From: Sphingomonas hylomeconis
GTDB taxonomy: Bacteria; Pseudomonadota; Alphaproteobacteria; Sphingomonadales; Sphingomonadaceae
Assembly: GCF_025370105.1 (NCBI RefSeq)
Contig: NZ_JANQBK010000001.1
Location: forward strand, 62,001 to 126,000
Direction of reading: 5' to 3'
Length of the DNA: 64,000 bases
This document shows, in pieces, positions 26,851-36,393 of the stretch. A program made the position numbers and the translations under genes. Every line of letters begins with the position of its first letter. Positions within the stretch are counted from its first letter, which is position 1. Under the pieces are notes generated by a model. The model was not told the origin of the DNA and did no database searches. It saw only the letters and a list, made by a program, of their open reading frames with translations.

Positions 26851-29532
26851 ATGACGAAATCTGTCTTCGACTCGCGCCTTGTTGACGCCGTTGCGCGGGC
26901 GACGGCACATGCACCGTTCCTGGCGATGATCCTGTCGCGCGAACCCGAGATTGCCGAGCAGCTGCGTGCGGGCATCCTGCCGCCGCTCGAGTCGCTCGCA
27001 ATCGACGATCCGGCGATGCCGCCGGGGCGACGGCTGCGGCTCGAGCGGCGGCGGCTGGCGCTGCTCGTCGCGATCGGCGATCTCGCCGGCCTGCTCGACC
27101 TGACCGCGGTGACCGGCGCACTCAGCGACTTCGCCGATCGCGCGCTCGAGACCGCGATCCGCACTGCGATCCACGAGCGCACGCCGGATGCCGCGCCCAC
27201 CGGCTTCACCGCGATCGCGCTGGGCAAGCAGGGCAGCCACGAGCTTAATTATTCCTCCGATATCGATCCGATCCTGCTGTTCGATCCCGCGACCCTGCCG
27301 CGCCGCGCGCGGGAGGAGCCACAGGAAGCCGCGGTGCGCATCGCCAAGCGCGTGGTCGAATTGCTGCAGGCGCGCGACGGCGATGGCTATGTGCTGCGGG
27401 TCGATCTGCGCCTCAGGCCATCGCCCGAGGCGACACCTGCGGCACTGCCGGTCGAGGCGGCGATCGGTTATTACGAATCGCAGGCGCTGCCGTGGGAGCG
27501 CGCCGCGTTCATCCGCGCGCGCGCCGCGGCGGGCGACATCGCGCTGGGGCAGGGCTTTCTCGATACGATCCGGCCGTTCGTGTGGCGCCGCGCGCTCGAT
27601 TTCGGCGCGATCGGCGAGATTCGCGGCATTTCGCGCCGGATCCGCGATCATCACGCGCAGGGCCAGGCGTTCGGCCCCGGCTTCGATCTCAAGCGCGGTC
27701 GCGGCGGTATCCGCGAGGTCGAGTTCTTCGCGCAGATCCACCAGCTAATCCATGGCGGGCGCGATCCGGCGTTGCGCGCGCCGGCGACGCGCGACGCGCT
27801 CGGCGCGCTCGCCGCGGGCGGCTGGATCGACCCCGACGAGGCGCGGTCGCTGTCGGCGAGCTATACGGCGCTGCGCACGATCGAGCACCGCGTGCAGATG
27901 ATCGACGATCGCCAGACGCATGCCCTGCCGGTCGGCGATGCGCTCGATTCCGTGGCCCGTCTGCATGGCCTGGATCGGGGCGACGAGCTGCTCGATCTGC
28001 TCCGCCCGCATGTCACCGCCACGGCGCGGATCTACGATGCGATCGAGCCCGACGAGGGCGACGCGCTGTCGCACGATCGCACGCGGCTTGCCGCCCAGCT
28101 CGCCGCCGCCGGCTTTGCCGATACGACCGGCGCGGTGCAGCGCGTCGAACAATGGCGTGGCGGCAGCTATGCCGCGCTGCGCAGCCCGGCCGCTCTCGCT
28201 GCACTGGAGGCGGTGCTGCCGGCGCTGATCGAGGCGCTTGGCACCGCACCCGATCCGCATGCCGCGATCCTCCGGCTCGATGCGATGCTGTCACGCCTGC
28301 CCAGCGCGATCAATTTCCTGCGCCTGCTCGAGGCCCGGCCGGCGCTGGCGCGGCTGCTCGGCGCGATCCTGAGCCATGCCGCGCCGCTGGCCGAGGCGCT
28401 CGGGCAGCGCGCCTCGCTGCTCGACGGGTTGATCGACGCCACCGCGCTCGACGCGGTCGGATCGATCGACGAGCTCGCCGGCGAAATGGCGGACGATGGG
28501 GATTACCAGGCGCAGCTCGACCACGTGCGCAAGATCGTCGGCGAGAAGCGCTTCGCGCTCGGCGCACAGATCGTCGCCGGCGCGAGCGACCCGCTGGAAG
28601 TGTCGGCCGGCTATGCCCGCGTCGCCGAGGCGGCGATCCACGTGCTCGCGCACGCCACGATCGAGGAATTCGCGCTCAAGCATGGCCGGGTGCCCGGGAG
28701 CGAGCTGGTCGTGCTGGCGCTCGGCCGGATGGGTGGCGGCGCGCTGACTCATGCCTCGGATCTCGATCTGATCTATCTGTTCACCGGCGATTTCGCGGCC
28801 GAATCGGACGGCGCCAAGCCGCTCGGCGCGGTGCTCTACTACAACCGGCTGGCGCAGCGGCTCACCGCCGCGCTGTCCGTCGCCACCGCCGCCGGGCCGC
28901 TGTACGAAGTCGATACGCGGCTGCGCCCGTCCGGCACGCAGGGGCCGCTCAGCGTCTCGCTGGACGGCTTTGCGCGCTACCAGCGCGAGAGCGCCTGGAC
29001 CTGGGAGCATATGGCGCTGACCCGGGCGCGCGTCGTGTTCGGATCGCCCGACGCGGCCGCCGCGACGATGGCGGTGATTGCGGCGGTGCTTGGCGGCGAT
29101 CGCCCGGACCGCGACATCATCGCCGATGCGATCAAGATGCGCGCCGAGATGGCGGCGCACAAGCCGCCGACCGGGCCGCTCGACGCCAAGCTGTCGCCCG
29201 GCGGTCTGGTCGATCTGGAATTTGCCGTGCATGTCGCCCAGCTGGTGCATCGCACCGGGTTCGACGCCAATCTCGGCCGCGCTGTCGAGGCGCTGGTCGC
29301 CGCCGGCCACGCGCCGCCCGGCATGCGCGCGGCACATGATCTGCTTACGCGGCTGATCGTCACATTGCGGCTGGTGGCGCCCGACGCGCAATTCCCCGAG
29401 CCGACCACGCAGGCGCTGATCGCGCGGGCGATCGGGCTGCCGGGCTGGCCCGAAACGCTTGCTGCACTCACCCGGACGCGGCAGGAAGTGATGCAATTCT
29501 GGCATGATATCGGAGGCAGGCATGGCGATTGA
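26851..29532 (+). CDS. glnE: Bifunctional glutamine synthetase adenylyltransferase/deadenylyltransferase
   Basis: GlnE adds and removes AMP on glutamine synthetase in response to nitrogen status. The 893-residue product has two nucleotidyltransferase domains: the N-terminal deadenylylating one with GSHELNYSSDIDPILLFD near residue 127, and the C-terminal adenylylating one with GGGALTHASDLDLIYLF near residue 628. The helical linkers include RDHHAQGQAFGPGFDLKRGR. The length is near that of E. coli GlnE (946). It overlaps bcp by 11 bases. Confidence 0.96.
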   Translation: MTKSVFDSRLVDAVARATAHAPFLAMILSREPEIAEQLRAGILPPLESLAIDDPAMPPGRRLRLERRRLALLVAIGDLAGLLDLTAVTGALSDFADRALETAIRTAIHERTPDAAPTGFTAIALGKQGSHELNYSSDIDPILLFDPATLPRRAREEPQEAAVRIAKRVVELLQARDGDGYVLRVDLRLRPSPEATPAALPVEAAIGYYESQALPWERAAFIRARAAAGDIALGQGFLDTIRPFVWRRALDFGAIGEIRGISRRIRDHHAQGQAFGPGFDLKRGRGGIREVEFFAQIHQLIHGGRDPALRAPATRDALGALAAGGWIDPDEARSLSASYTALRTIEHRVQMIDDRQTHALPVGDALDSVARLHGLDRGDELLDLLRPHVTATARIYDAIEPDEGDALSHDRTRLAAQLAAAGFADTTGAVQRVEQWRGGSYAALRSPAALAALEAVLPALIEALGTAPDPHAAILRLDAMLSRLPSAINFLRLLEARPALARLLGAILSHAAPLAEALGQRASLLDGLIDATALDAVGSIDELAGEMADDGDYQAQLDHVRKIVGEKRFALGAQIVAGASDPLEVSAGYARVAEAAIHVLAHATIEEFALKHGRVPGSELVVLALGRMGGGALTHASDLDLIYLFTGDFAAESDGAKPLGAVLYYNRLAQRLTAALSVATAAGPLYEVDTRLRPSGTQGPLSVSLDGFARYQRESAWTWEHMALTRARVVFGSPDAAAATMAVIAAVLGGDRPDRDIIADAIKMRAEMAAHKPPTGPLDAKLSPGGLVDLEFAVHVAQLVHRTGFDANLGRAVEALVAAGHAPPGMRAAHDLLTRLIVTLRLVAPDAQFPEPTTQALIARAIGLPGWPETLAALTRTRQEVMQFWHDIGGRHGD

Positions 29533-29986
29533 AGAGGGTGCAGCGCTGCCCGACGTGACAGTGACGGCACCGGACGGCACGCCGCTCCACCTGCGCGATT
29601 ATGCCGGCCGGCCGGTGGTGATCTATTTCTATCCCAAGGACGACACGCCGGGATGCACGCGCGAAGCGCAGGAATTCGGTGAAGCGCTGCCGGCGTTCGA
29701 TGCGCTCGGTTGTGCGCTGCTCGGCATCTCGCAGGACAAGCCAGCCAAGCACCAGAAGTTCATCGCCAAATACGACCTCGCCGTGCCGCTCGCTTCGGAC
29801 GAGGACGGCACCGTCCTGGCCGCCTTCGGCACCTGGATCGAGAAGCAGCTCTACGGCAAAACCTATATGGGCATCGATCGCTCGACCTTCCTGTTCGATG
29901 CCGACGGGAACCTGGTGCGCAGCTGGCGCAAGGTGCGCGTGCCGGGGCATGTCGCGCAGGTGCTCGACGCGGTCCGCGCGCTCTGA
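29522..29986 (+). CDS. bcp: Thioredoxin-dependent peroxiredoxin of the Bcp/PrxQ type
   Basis: The enzyme reduces hydroperoxides in the cytoplasm. The 154-residue product has the motif FYPKDDTPGCTREAQEF with the peroxidatic Cys. The resolving Cys found five residues later in many Bcp proteins is replaced by Gln, so this looks like a 1-Cys type. The GISQDKPAKHQKFIAKY and DRSTFLFDADG blocks are typical. ATG 29522 has GGAGGCAGGC just upstream and is preferred over the start six codons earlier. It overlaps the end of glnE. Confidence 0.93.
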   Translation: MAIEEGAALPDVTVTAPDGTPLHLRDYAGRPVVIYFYPKDDTPGCTREAQEFGEALPAFDALGCALLGISQDKPAKHQKFIAKYDLAVPLASDEDGTVLAAFGTWIEKQLYGKTYMGIDRSTFLFDADGNLVRSWRKVRVPGHVAQVLDAVRAL

Positions 29987-30254
29987 GAAAAAAGCCAATC
30001 GGATCAACGGAATCGCCGCGAAACGCGAAAGCGGCGATGTCGTTCCCTACAAATTGCCGGTCGATCGGTCGACGAATCAACGACTCGCCGCGCGACTCCG
30101 GCATTTGACCGCGAGAACGCGGTCTCGCCCTTGCCCTGGTAAGACACCGTGGGTCAGAACGGACTGGTCAGGAGCGCGGAGGGGCTGCGATCGTGACAGT
30201 TCAGGGGCGGGCGCCGGAATTTCCGGTTTCCAAAGCAAGATCGCCGGGGACTTG

Positions 30255-31451
30255 ATGACGAAGATTTCAACTGCGCGCGTCGCGGACAAGGTTGCACGGG
30301 TCCGCACGTGGTTTGTTACCCGGGACTTCATTTTCCATGACGGTCGCGCGCTGCGCCGTTTCAGCATCGCCGGCCGCACGCAGGCGGTCGCCGCCAGCGC
30401 CGCCGCGGTAGTGATGTGCTTTTCCGCTTATGGCGTTGCCCAGGCCGCGGTGGGGGCCGCATCGCTGACCGGCATCGTCGAGGCGCCGCTCTCGCCCGAA
30501 ACCAAGATCGAGCAGATGCAGGCCAAGGTCGCCGCAATGCAGGCCGATGTCGCCAAGATCCGTACCGTCGCCCAGGCGCACGCCGCGCGTGTCGAGCAGC
30601 GCCAGGCGCTGATCTCGGCGGTGGTGACCGGCAAGGGCGATGCCGCCGCGATCACCGCGGCCGCTGCGCCGATCGATGCGCAGGACACCAAGCTCGCCGC
30701 CAGCGTGATCGCCCCGCTGCAGAAGATCGAACGCCGCCAGGTCGCGCTTGCCGTGCAGGCCCGGCTGATCGGCGAACAGCGCCTGGCCATGACCGTCAAG
30801 CATGTCCGCGGCCTCGGCATCGCGCCATCGCGCGTCGCGGCCCGCGTGCCGGCGATGGGCGGTCCGTTCGAGGCCGCCGACGCGGCCACGACGACCACCG
30901 AGGCACAGGCCGATCTGCAATTCCGCTCGCTGTTCATGACCTGGAAGAAGCTCGATTCGCTCGAGCAGGGCGTGATCGCGATCCCGTCGGTCCAGCCGGT
31001 CGAGCATATGAGCTTCACGAGCAATTTCGGTGTCCGCTCGGATCCGTTCCGCGGCACTGCGGCGATGCATGCCGGGGTCGATATTCCCGGCCCGGTCGGC
31101 ACACCGATCTACGCGACGGCGGATGGCACGATCGGCCGCGCCGAACGCTCGGGCGGCTATGGCAATCTCGTCGAGATCAACCACGGCAAGGGCATCCAGA
31201 CGCGCTACGGCCATCTCTCCAAGATCCTCGTCGCGCCGATGGCGCGCGTGAAGCGTGGCCAGTTGATCGCGCTGATGGGCTCGACCGGCCGGTCGACCGG
31301 CCCGCACCTGCATTACGAAGTGCGCATCGACGGTCATGCGGTCAGCCCCGTGCCGTTCCTGCAGACCGCCGACTATCTTGCCGGCGTGCAGGATCGTGCG
31401 GCGCGCATGACGCCCGTCGCCATCGGCGGCCCGGCACCGGCGACGGATTGA
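30255..31451 (+). CDS. M23 family (LytM-type) peptidoglycan endopeptidase
   Basis: The 398-residue product has a membrane anchor or signal near residues 40-65 (TQAVAASAAAVVMCFSAYGV), a coiled-coil-like region at residues 75-180, and a C-terminal M23 domain. Zinc ligands are visible in GTAAMHAGVDIPGPVGTP (HxxxD) and in STGPHLHYEVRIDG (HxH). The active-site context implies a periplasmic D,D-endopeptidase or an amidase activator. I chose the ATG at MTKISTARVADK, which gives a normal charged N-terminus. The 268-base gap upstream, after bcp, shows nothing I can name. Confidence 0.88.
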   Translation: MTKISTARVADKVARVRTWFVTRDFIFHDGRALRRFSIAGRTQAVAASAAAVVMCFSAYGVAQAAVGAASLTGIVEAPLSPETKIEQMQAKVAAMQADVAKIRTVAQAHAARVEQRQALISAVVTGKGDAAAITAAAAPIDAQDTKLAASVIAPLQKIERRQVALAVQARLIGEQRLAMTVKHVRGLGIAPSRVAARVPAMGGPFEAADAATTTTEAQADLQFRSLFMTWKKLDSLEQGVIAIPSVQPVEHMSFTSNFGVRSDPFRGTAAMHAGVDIPGPVGTPIYATADGTIGRAERSGGYGNLVEINHGKGIQTRYGHLSKILVAPMARVKRGQLIALMGSTGRSTGPHLHYEVRIDGHAVSPVPFLQTADYLAGVQDRAARMTPVAIGGPAPATD

Positions 31452-31535
31452 TCCGCCGCGCGGCGGATCATTGCGGGCAGGGGCTTCCCGGTCCGCGCGG
31501 TTGCCGTTGGCGCCGCGACCGCCTATCTCCAGCGC

Positions 31536-31877
31536 ATGGCCACCATCGCACACGCTGAAGTTACCCTGACCCCGTCCGCCGCCGCGCGCGTCGCGGCGAT
31601 CGCGGCGCGGCAGGGCAAGCCTGCCATTCTCCGGCTCGCGGTCGATGGCGGCGGCTGTTCCGGCTTCCAGTACAAGTTCGAGCTCGCCGAGACGATCGCC
31701 GACGACGATGCCGTCGCCGAAACCGATGCCGCCCGGCTGGTGGTCGATTCGATCAGCCTCGATCTCGTGCGTGGCTGCGCGGTGGACTATGTGGAGTCGC
31801 TCGGCGGCGCGGCGTTCAAGGTCGAGAATCCCAATGCCGCGTCGGGTTGCGGCTGCGGCTCCAGCTTCTCGGTCTGA
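31536..31877 (+). CDS. erpA: A-type iron-sulfur cluster carrier (ErpA/IscA family)
   Basis: The protein delivers Fe-S clusters to apo-proteins in the cytoplasm. The 113-residue product has the three conserved cysteines: one in VDGGGCSGFQYKF and two in the C-terminal SGCGCGSSF. The LTPSAAARVAAI start and SISLDLVRGCAVDYVESLGG block are typical. Whether it is ErpA or another A-type carrier cannot be settled from sequence alone. It lies nine bases upstream of xthA. Confidence 0.9.
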   Translation: MATIAHAEVTLTPSAAARVAAIAARQGKPAILRLAVDGGGCSGFQYKFELAETIADDDAVAETDAARLVVDSISLDLVRGCAVDYVESLGGAAFKVENPNAASGCGCGSSFSV

Positions 31878-31885
31878 CCGTCCCG

Positions 31886-32656
31886 GTGAAAATCGTCAGC
31901 TTCAATATCAACGGCATCAAGGCGCGCCTGCCGCGCCTGATCGAATATCTCACCGAGCAGCAGCCGGACGTGGTGTGCCTGCAGGAGCTCAAGACCAGCG
32001 ACGAGACTTTCCCGATCGATGATATCCGCGCCGCCGGCTATGGCGCGCTGTGGCATGGCCAGAAAAGCTGGAACGGGGTTGCGATCCTCGCCAAGGGCAG
32101 CGATCCTATCGAGCGCCAGCGCGGGCTGGAGGGCGAGATCGAGGACGAACATAGCCGCTATCTCGAAGCCGAGATCGATGGCCTGATCGTCGCCTCGATC
32201 TACCTGCCGAACGGCAACCCGCAGCCGGGGCCGAAGTTCGACTACAAGTTGCGCTGGATCGAGCGGCTGTCGGCGCGGGCGCGCACGCTGCTGACCGAGG
32301 AGCGGCCGGTGGTGCTGGCCGGCGACTACAACGTGATCCCCAATGACGACGACACCTTTTCGGTGCGCGCGATGGCCAGCGACGCGCTGATGCAGCCGGA
32401 GAGCCGTGAAGGGTATCGCCGGCTGGTTGCGCAGGGCTGGACCGATGCGTTGCGCACGCGCTTCCCCAAGGGCGGCGTGTGGACCTTCTGGGACTATCAG
32501 GCGGGCGCGTGGCAGCGTGATGCCGGGTTCCGCATCGATCATCTGCTACTCTCGCCGATCGCCGCCGACCGGCTGGTCGATGCCGGCGTCGACAAGGAGT
32601 ATCGCGGCCGTGAAAAAGCCAGCGATCACGCCCCCACCTGGGTCCGTCTCCGCTAG
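31886..32656 (+). CDS. xthA: Exodeoxyribonuclease III
   Basis: ExoIII is an AP endonuclease and 3'-5' exonuclease in base-excision repair. The 256-residue product has KIVSFNINGIKARL at the start, LQELKTSDETFP with the catalytic Glu, the YLPNG..GPKFDYKLRW block, VVLAGDYNVIP (DxN) and KASDHAPTWV with the catalytic Asp-His pair. The GTG start gives the family N-terminus; upstream extension would overlap erpA. It is probably cotranscribed with erpA. Confidence 0.96.
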   Translation: MKIVSFNINGIKARLPRLIEYLTEQQPDVVCLQELKTSDETFPIDDIRAAGYGALWHGQKSWNGVAILAKGSDPIERQRGLEGEIEDEHSRYLEAEIDGLIVASIYLPNGNPQPGPKFDYKLRWIERLSARARTLLTEERPVVLAGDYNVIPNDDDTFSVRAMASDALMQPESREGYRRLVAQGWTDALRTRFPKGGVWTFWDYQAGAWQRDAGFRIDHLLLSPIAADRLVDAGVDKEYRGREKASDHAPTWVRLR

Positions 32657-32665
32657 GAAATCACC

Positions 32666-33469
32666 ATGACGCTGCGCCTGATGCTCGCCGACCTGATCCT
32701 GTCGGCGATGGTTGCGGCGCCCGCTCTGGCCGAGGAGCGCGATTATTGTCCTTCGCGCCCAGGGCTCGGCACGACGCCGTGTACCATCGCGCCCGGCAAG
32801 GTTTCGCTCGAAACCGCGTTGGCCGACTGGACGCGAGACGACAATGCGGACGAGCGCGAGGACACGATCCTGTTCGGCGACACACAATTACGCTTTGGCG
32901 TAACGGATACGCTCGAGCTGCAGGCCGGCTGGACGCCGTTCGGCCAGGTGCGCACGCGTGACAAGGCGGCGGGCGGGGTGGAACGGGCGGCGCGCGTCGG
33001 GGATGCCTATCTCGGTTTCAAGGCCAATGTGGCGAGCCCGGACGGCAGCGGCTTTTCCGCCGCCGTTTCGTCGTTCGCGACCGTGCCGGTCGGTCGCGCG
33101 CCGGTCGGTGCCGGTGACTGGGGCGCGGGGCTGCTCGTCCCGCTGAGCTACGATCTGAGCGATACGTTCAACCTGCAGTTCACGCCTGAAATCGACGCTG
33201 CGGTCGATGCCGACGGCCATGGCCGCCATCTTGCCTATAGCGGCGTCGCCGGTCTCGGGATCAAGCTCAACGACCAGCTCAGCACCACGCTCGAAGTGCA
33301 GCTGAGCCGCGACCGCGATCCGGCGGAGAAGACGCATCAGGCGCTCGCCGGCCTGTCGCTCGGCTATATGCTGGGTGACGACCTGCAGCTCGATTGCGGT
33401 GCCAATGCCGGGCTCGATCGCGCCGCACCCGACATCCAGCTCTATCTCGGCGTGTCGCGCCGCTTCTGA
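32666..33469 (+). CDS. Outer-membrane beta-barrel protein of the transporter/MetA-pathway family
   Basis: The 267-residue product has a short signal peptide (ending at PALAEE) and alternating beta-strand segments with amphipathic pattern to the C-terminal Phe (LYLGVSRRF), as in outer-membrane barrels. The overall pattern, including TLELQAGWTPFGQV, SFATVPVGRAPVGAGDWGAG and LSTTLEVQLSRD, resembles the phenol-degradation MetA-like transporter family. The substrate is unknown. An AGGAAATC tract precedes the ATG. It follows xthA by nine bases, but a functional link is not obvious. Confidence 0.72.
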   Translation: MTLRLMLADLILSAMVAAPALAEERDYCPSRPGLGTTPCTIAPGKVSLETALADWTRDDNADEREDTILFGDTQLRFGVTDTLELQAGWTPFGQVRTRDKAAGGVERAARVGDAYLGFKANVASPDGSGFSAAVSSFATVPVGRAPVGAGDWGAGLLVPLSYDLSDTFNLQFTPEIDAAVDADGHGRHLAYSGVAGLGIKLNDQLSTTLEVQLSRDRDPAEKTHQALAGLSLGYMLGDDLQLDCGANAGLDRAAPDIQLYLGVSRRF

Positions 33470-33634
33470 TCCGCCGAGGATTGGCGCGTCATGCCAACAG
33501 ATCGCGTTTAATACCGCATCACGAAAGCTATAATCTCGCTAAGTCATTGGAAATGCTATCCTCAGGTGTTTGGCATGCATAATGCACTAACACAGTCACG
33601 ATCGGCAGAAACGCGCGATCGGATGGAGGATATT

Positions 33635-33898
33635 ATGATCAAGACCGTCGTCATCGCGCTCTCGGGCGCGCTCATCGCCGCTGCAACGCCGGCCTTCGCC
33701 GACGCCGCTCGCCCCAGCGCGGACACCACCACCGCCCAAATCGCCACCACGAAGGAAGCCCCCAAGCAGGCGGCGGTGTCGTCCAAGCAGCGCTACTGCG
33801 TCACCGATACGCTCACCGGTTCGCGCCTGCCGGTCAAATCATGCCAGACGCGTGACGAGTGGCTCAAGCAGGGCTTCGATCCGCTCGCCAAGCACTGA
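33635..33898 (+). CDS. Small secreted protein of unknown function
   Basis: The 87-residue product begins with a signal peptide (MIKTVVIALSGALIAAATPAFA). The mature part has a Thr/Ala-rich stretch and a C-terminal motif RYCVTDTLTGSRLPVKSCQT then RDEWLKQGFDP. The two Cys could form a disulfide. This C-terminal pattern is common in small sphingomonad proteins of unknown function. ATG 33635 has GGAGGA upstream and gives the signal peptide; upstream ATGs do not. The 165-base gap before it holds a possible AT-rich promoter but nothing I can define. Confidence 0.75.
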   Translation: MIKTVVIALSGALIAAATPAFADAARPSADTTTAQIATTKEAPKQAAVSSKQRYCVTDTLTGSRLPVKSCQTRDEWLKQGFDPLAKH

Positions 33899-33943
33899 GC
33901 CGGCGGAACGCCCGCGGCGCGATCCGCGCCGCGGGCCGGTCCG

Positions 33944-35101
33944 TCACAGCTCCTTGGCGTAGATCTCGTACTTCTTGTTGATCTCGCAATTGATGATCTC
34001 GGCGATCGATCGCATCCCCTGATTGTCGTCGAGGATCCAGCCGATCTCGCCGCGGGTCGCGCCATAATTGGCGACCGCCGCCTGGCGGATATATTCGATC
34101 ATCATCAGCGCCAGCTGGCTCGCCATGCGCGACGATTGCAGGTGCTTGACCACGCCCATCAGCGGGACGCGCATCGTCTTCACCTTGGGCGCGCGCAGCC
34201 ACCACAGCAGTTTCGCCCAGCCGAACGGCAGCAGATTGCCGTTGAGCGGCGCGATCGCCTCGTTCAGGTCGGGCAGCGTGATCATGAACGCGACCGGCTC
34301 GCCATCCACCTCGGCGATGCGGATCAGATCCTCGAACACGATCGGCTTCAGCTTCTTGCCGACATCGGCGATCTCGGGCGGGGTGAGCGGCACGAAGCCC
34401 CAATTGTCCGACCAGGCATCGTTGAGGATATCGAGGATGATCTTCGCCTCCTGATCGAACTTCGACTTGTCGACGTTGCGGATGCGGATGCGCGGGTTCT
34501 TCTCGCCGGCGGCGATGATCCGTCCGCAGATCGGCGGGAAGGTCTTCGTGATGTCGAGCTCGTAGGTGTAGAGCGTCTTCACCCCGGCATAGCCGGCGGA
34601 TTCGATCCATTCCTGATAGTGCGGCTTGTGATGCCCCATCATCACCGTGGGCGGGTGATCGTGCCCTTCGACCAGCAGGCCCGGTTCCTCCCAGATCGAC
34701 AGGCTGATCGGCCCCAGCGCGCGCGTCATGTCCTTTCCGCGCAGCCAGCCCTCGGCGGTATTGATCAGCGCGTGCGCGGTATTGCGGTCCTCGGCCTCGA
34801 GCATCCCCCAGCAGCCGACGCCGGGCCCGAAGCCCTGTTCCGGCGGCAGCGTCAGCGCCAGCGTATCGATATGCGCCGAGATCCGGCCGACCACCGTGTC
34901 GCCGCGGGTCGCGATAAACAGCTGCCCCTCGGCATGGCTGAACCAGCCATTCTTCTTGGGATCGATCTTCTCCGCTTCCTCCTGCTTCAGCGGCGGCACC
35001 CAATTGGGGTCGTCGGCATTCAGGCGATAGGGCAGGGCGATGAACGCCTTGCGATCGGCCTTCGTATCGGCGGGACGGATGGAGAGCGGGGGATTGGCCA
35101 C
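33944..35101 (-). CDS. GNAT-fold acyltransferase, candidate bacterial ceramide synthase
   Basis: The 385-residue product has an N-terminal GNAT-like region (LSIRPADTKADRKAFIALPY, then GDTVVGRISAHIDTLA) and a second part with VDGEPVAFMITLPDLNEAI and MRVPLMGVVKHLQSSRMAS. Proteins of this length and pattern are often annotated as GNAT or dATP pyrophosphohydrolase. In Caulobacter a GNAT-family protein acts as the bacterial ceramide synthase that acylates 3-ketosphinganine. Given the SPT, ACP and reductase genes within 9 kb, I infer that role here, but the sequence identity was not checked. GTG 35101 has AGAGGT nine bases upstream. Confidence 0.6.
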   Translation of the reverse strand: MANPPLSIRPADTKADRKAFIALPYRLNADDPNWVPPLKQEEAEKIDPKKNGWFSHAEGQLFIATRGDTVVGRISAHIDTLALTLPPEQGFGPGVGCWGMLEAEDRNTAHALINTAEGWLRGKDMTRALGPISLSIWEEPGLLVEGHDHPPTVMMGHHKPHYQEWIESAGYAGVKTLYTYELDITKTFPPICGRIIAAGEKNPRIRIRNVDKSKFDQEAKIILDILNDAWSDNWGFVPLTPPEIADVGKKLKPIVFEDLIRIAEVDGEPVAFMITLPDLNEAIAPLNGNLLPFGWAKLLWWLRAPKVKTMRVPLMGVVKHLQSSRMASQLALMMIEYIRQAAVANYGATRGEIGWILDDNQGMRSIAEIINCEINKKYEIYAKEL

Positions 35102-35201
35102 GGGCTTGGCACCTCTTTGAGACTGGCCGCCCAAGTCCCGCGTGCGCGCGCGAGTGTCAAGCAGCCGTTGATTGCCACCGTCGCGCCACTATCTTCCTGT
35201 A

Positions 35202-36311
35202 ATGCAACGCACCATGGACAGCGCTCTCTCTTTCGACCGGCAGTCTGCCGATGCTAACTCGCCTGCAGCCCGCGTCACGCGCGAGCGCATTGCGGACGAC
35301 CGCGCGATGTTGCGCACGGCCGCCGAGCTGACGCGTGACCTGCTGCCGCACCGGCCGATCGTCTATTGGGCGGATCTGATCGCCTCGGCGGTGATCGGCT
35401 ATGGCGCGCTGGTCGCTGCAGTGATGATTCCGACGACGGGCCTGGCGATCCTGGCCGGTGTCGTCTCGGTACTGGCGTTGTATCGTGCCGGCAGCTTCAT
35501 CCACGAACTGACGCATTTCAAATCGTCTGCGGTACCCGGCTTCCATCTCGGCTGGAACCTGATCGCCGGCATCCCGCTGCTGTTGCCGAGCTTCATGTAC
35601 GAAGGCGTGCACAATCTGCATCACGCCCGCACGCGCTACGGCACGGCGGAGGATCCGGAATATCTGCCGCTGGCGCTGATGAAGCCCTGGACGCTGCCGC
35701 TGTTCATCGTCGTGTCGGCGCTCGGCCCGGTGGCCTTGCTGTTCCGCTATGCCGTTCTGTCGCCGTTGTCCGCGCTCTTCCCGGCGATCCGCCGGCTGAC
35801 GGTCGAGCGCTATTCGTCGCTGTCGATCAACCCGGCCTTCCGCCGCCGCCTGCCCGAGGGCGAGGCGAAGCGCGCCTGGCTGTGGCAGGAAACGCTGACC
35901 AGCCTGTGGGCGATCGCGTTGCTGACGATGGTGGCGACCGGCGTCATCCCGCTGCGCGCCTTCGCCATCGGCCTGGCGATCCTGTCGGCCTCGATGGTGA
36001 TCAATCAGGTGCGCACGCTGGTTGCGCATCTGTGGGAGAATGAGGGCGAGGCGATGACTGTCACCGGCCAGTATCTCGACAGCGTCAACGTGCCGCCGCC
36101 GGCGTTCCTGCCGATGCTGTGGGCGCCGGTGGGGCTGCGCTATCATGCGCTGCACCACTTGCTGCCGGGCCTGCCCTATCACGCGCTGGGCGAAGCGCAT
36201 CGCCGCATCACCGCCGCGCTGGACACCGATTCACCCTATCACAAGGCAAGCTATGCCGGCCTGCCGGGTCTGGTCGGCAAGATCGCCCGCTCGACGATGG
36301 TGGCGCGCTAA
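35202..36311 (+). CDS. Membrane fatty acid desaturase
   Basis: The product of about 369 residues has membrane segments and three histidine boxes of the fatty-acid desaturase superfamily: FIHELTHF, GVHNLHHARTRYG and YHALHHLLPGLPYHALGEAH. These bind the di-iron centre that inserts a double bond in acyl chains. The substrate is unknown; the neighbouring sphingolipid genes make a ceramide or acyl-ACP substrate possible. The start is uncertain: ATG 35202 is used, ATG 35214 is also plausible. It is divergent from the GNAT gene. Confidence 0.85.
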   Translation: MQRTMDSALSFDRQSADANSPAARVTRERIADDRAMLRTAAELTRDLLPHRPIVYWADLIASAVIGYGALVAAVMIPTTGLAILAGVVSVLALYRAGSFIHELTHFKSSAVPGFHLGWNLIAGIPLLLPSFMYEGVHNLHHARTRYGTAEDPEYLPLALMKPWTLPLFIVVSALGPVALLFRYAVLSPLSALFPAIRRLTVERYSSLSINPAFRRRLPEGEAKRAWLWQETLTSLWAIALLTMVATGVIPLRAFAIGLAILSASMVINQVRTLVAHLWENEGEAMTVTGQYLDSVNVPPPAFLPMLWAPVGLRYHALHHLLPGLPYHALGEAHRRITAALDTDSPYHKASYAGLPGLVGKIARSTMVAR

Positions 36312-36341
36312 GCGAGCTCAGGTCGCGATCGGCATCAGGCA

Positions 36342-36372
36342 CAAAAAAGGGGCGCTCCATCGGAGCGCCCCC
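36342..36372 (-). terminator. Rho-independent terminator of the stress-protein gene
   Basis: On the minus strand GGGGCGCTCC / GGAGCGCCCC with a three-base loop is followed by TTTTTT. It sits 22 bases after the minus-strand stress gene, and 30 bases after the convergent desaturase gene. Confidence 0.85.
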
Positions 36373-36393
36373 GTCGTTCGATCGTAGCAGCTT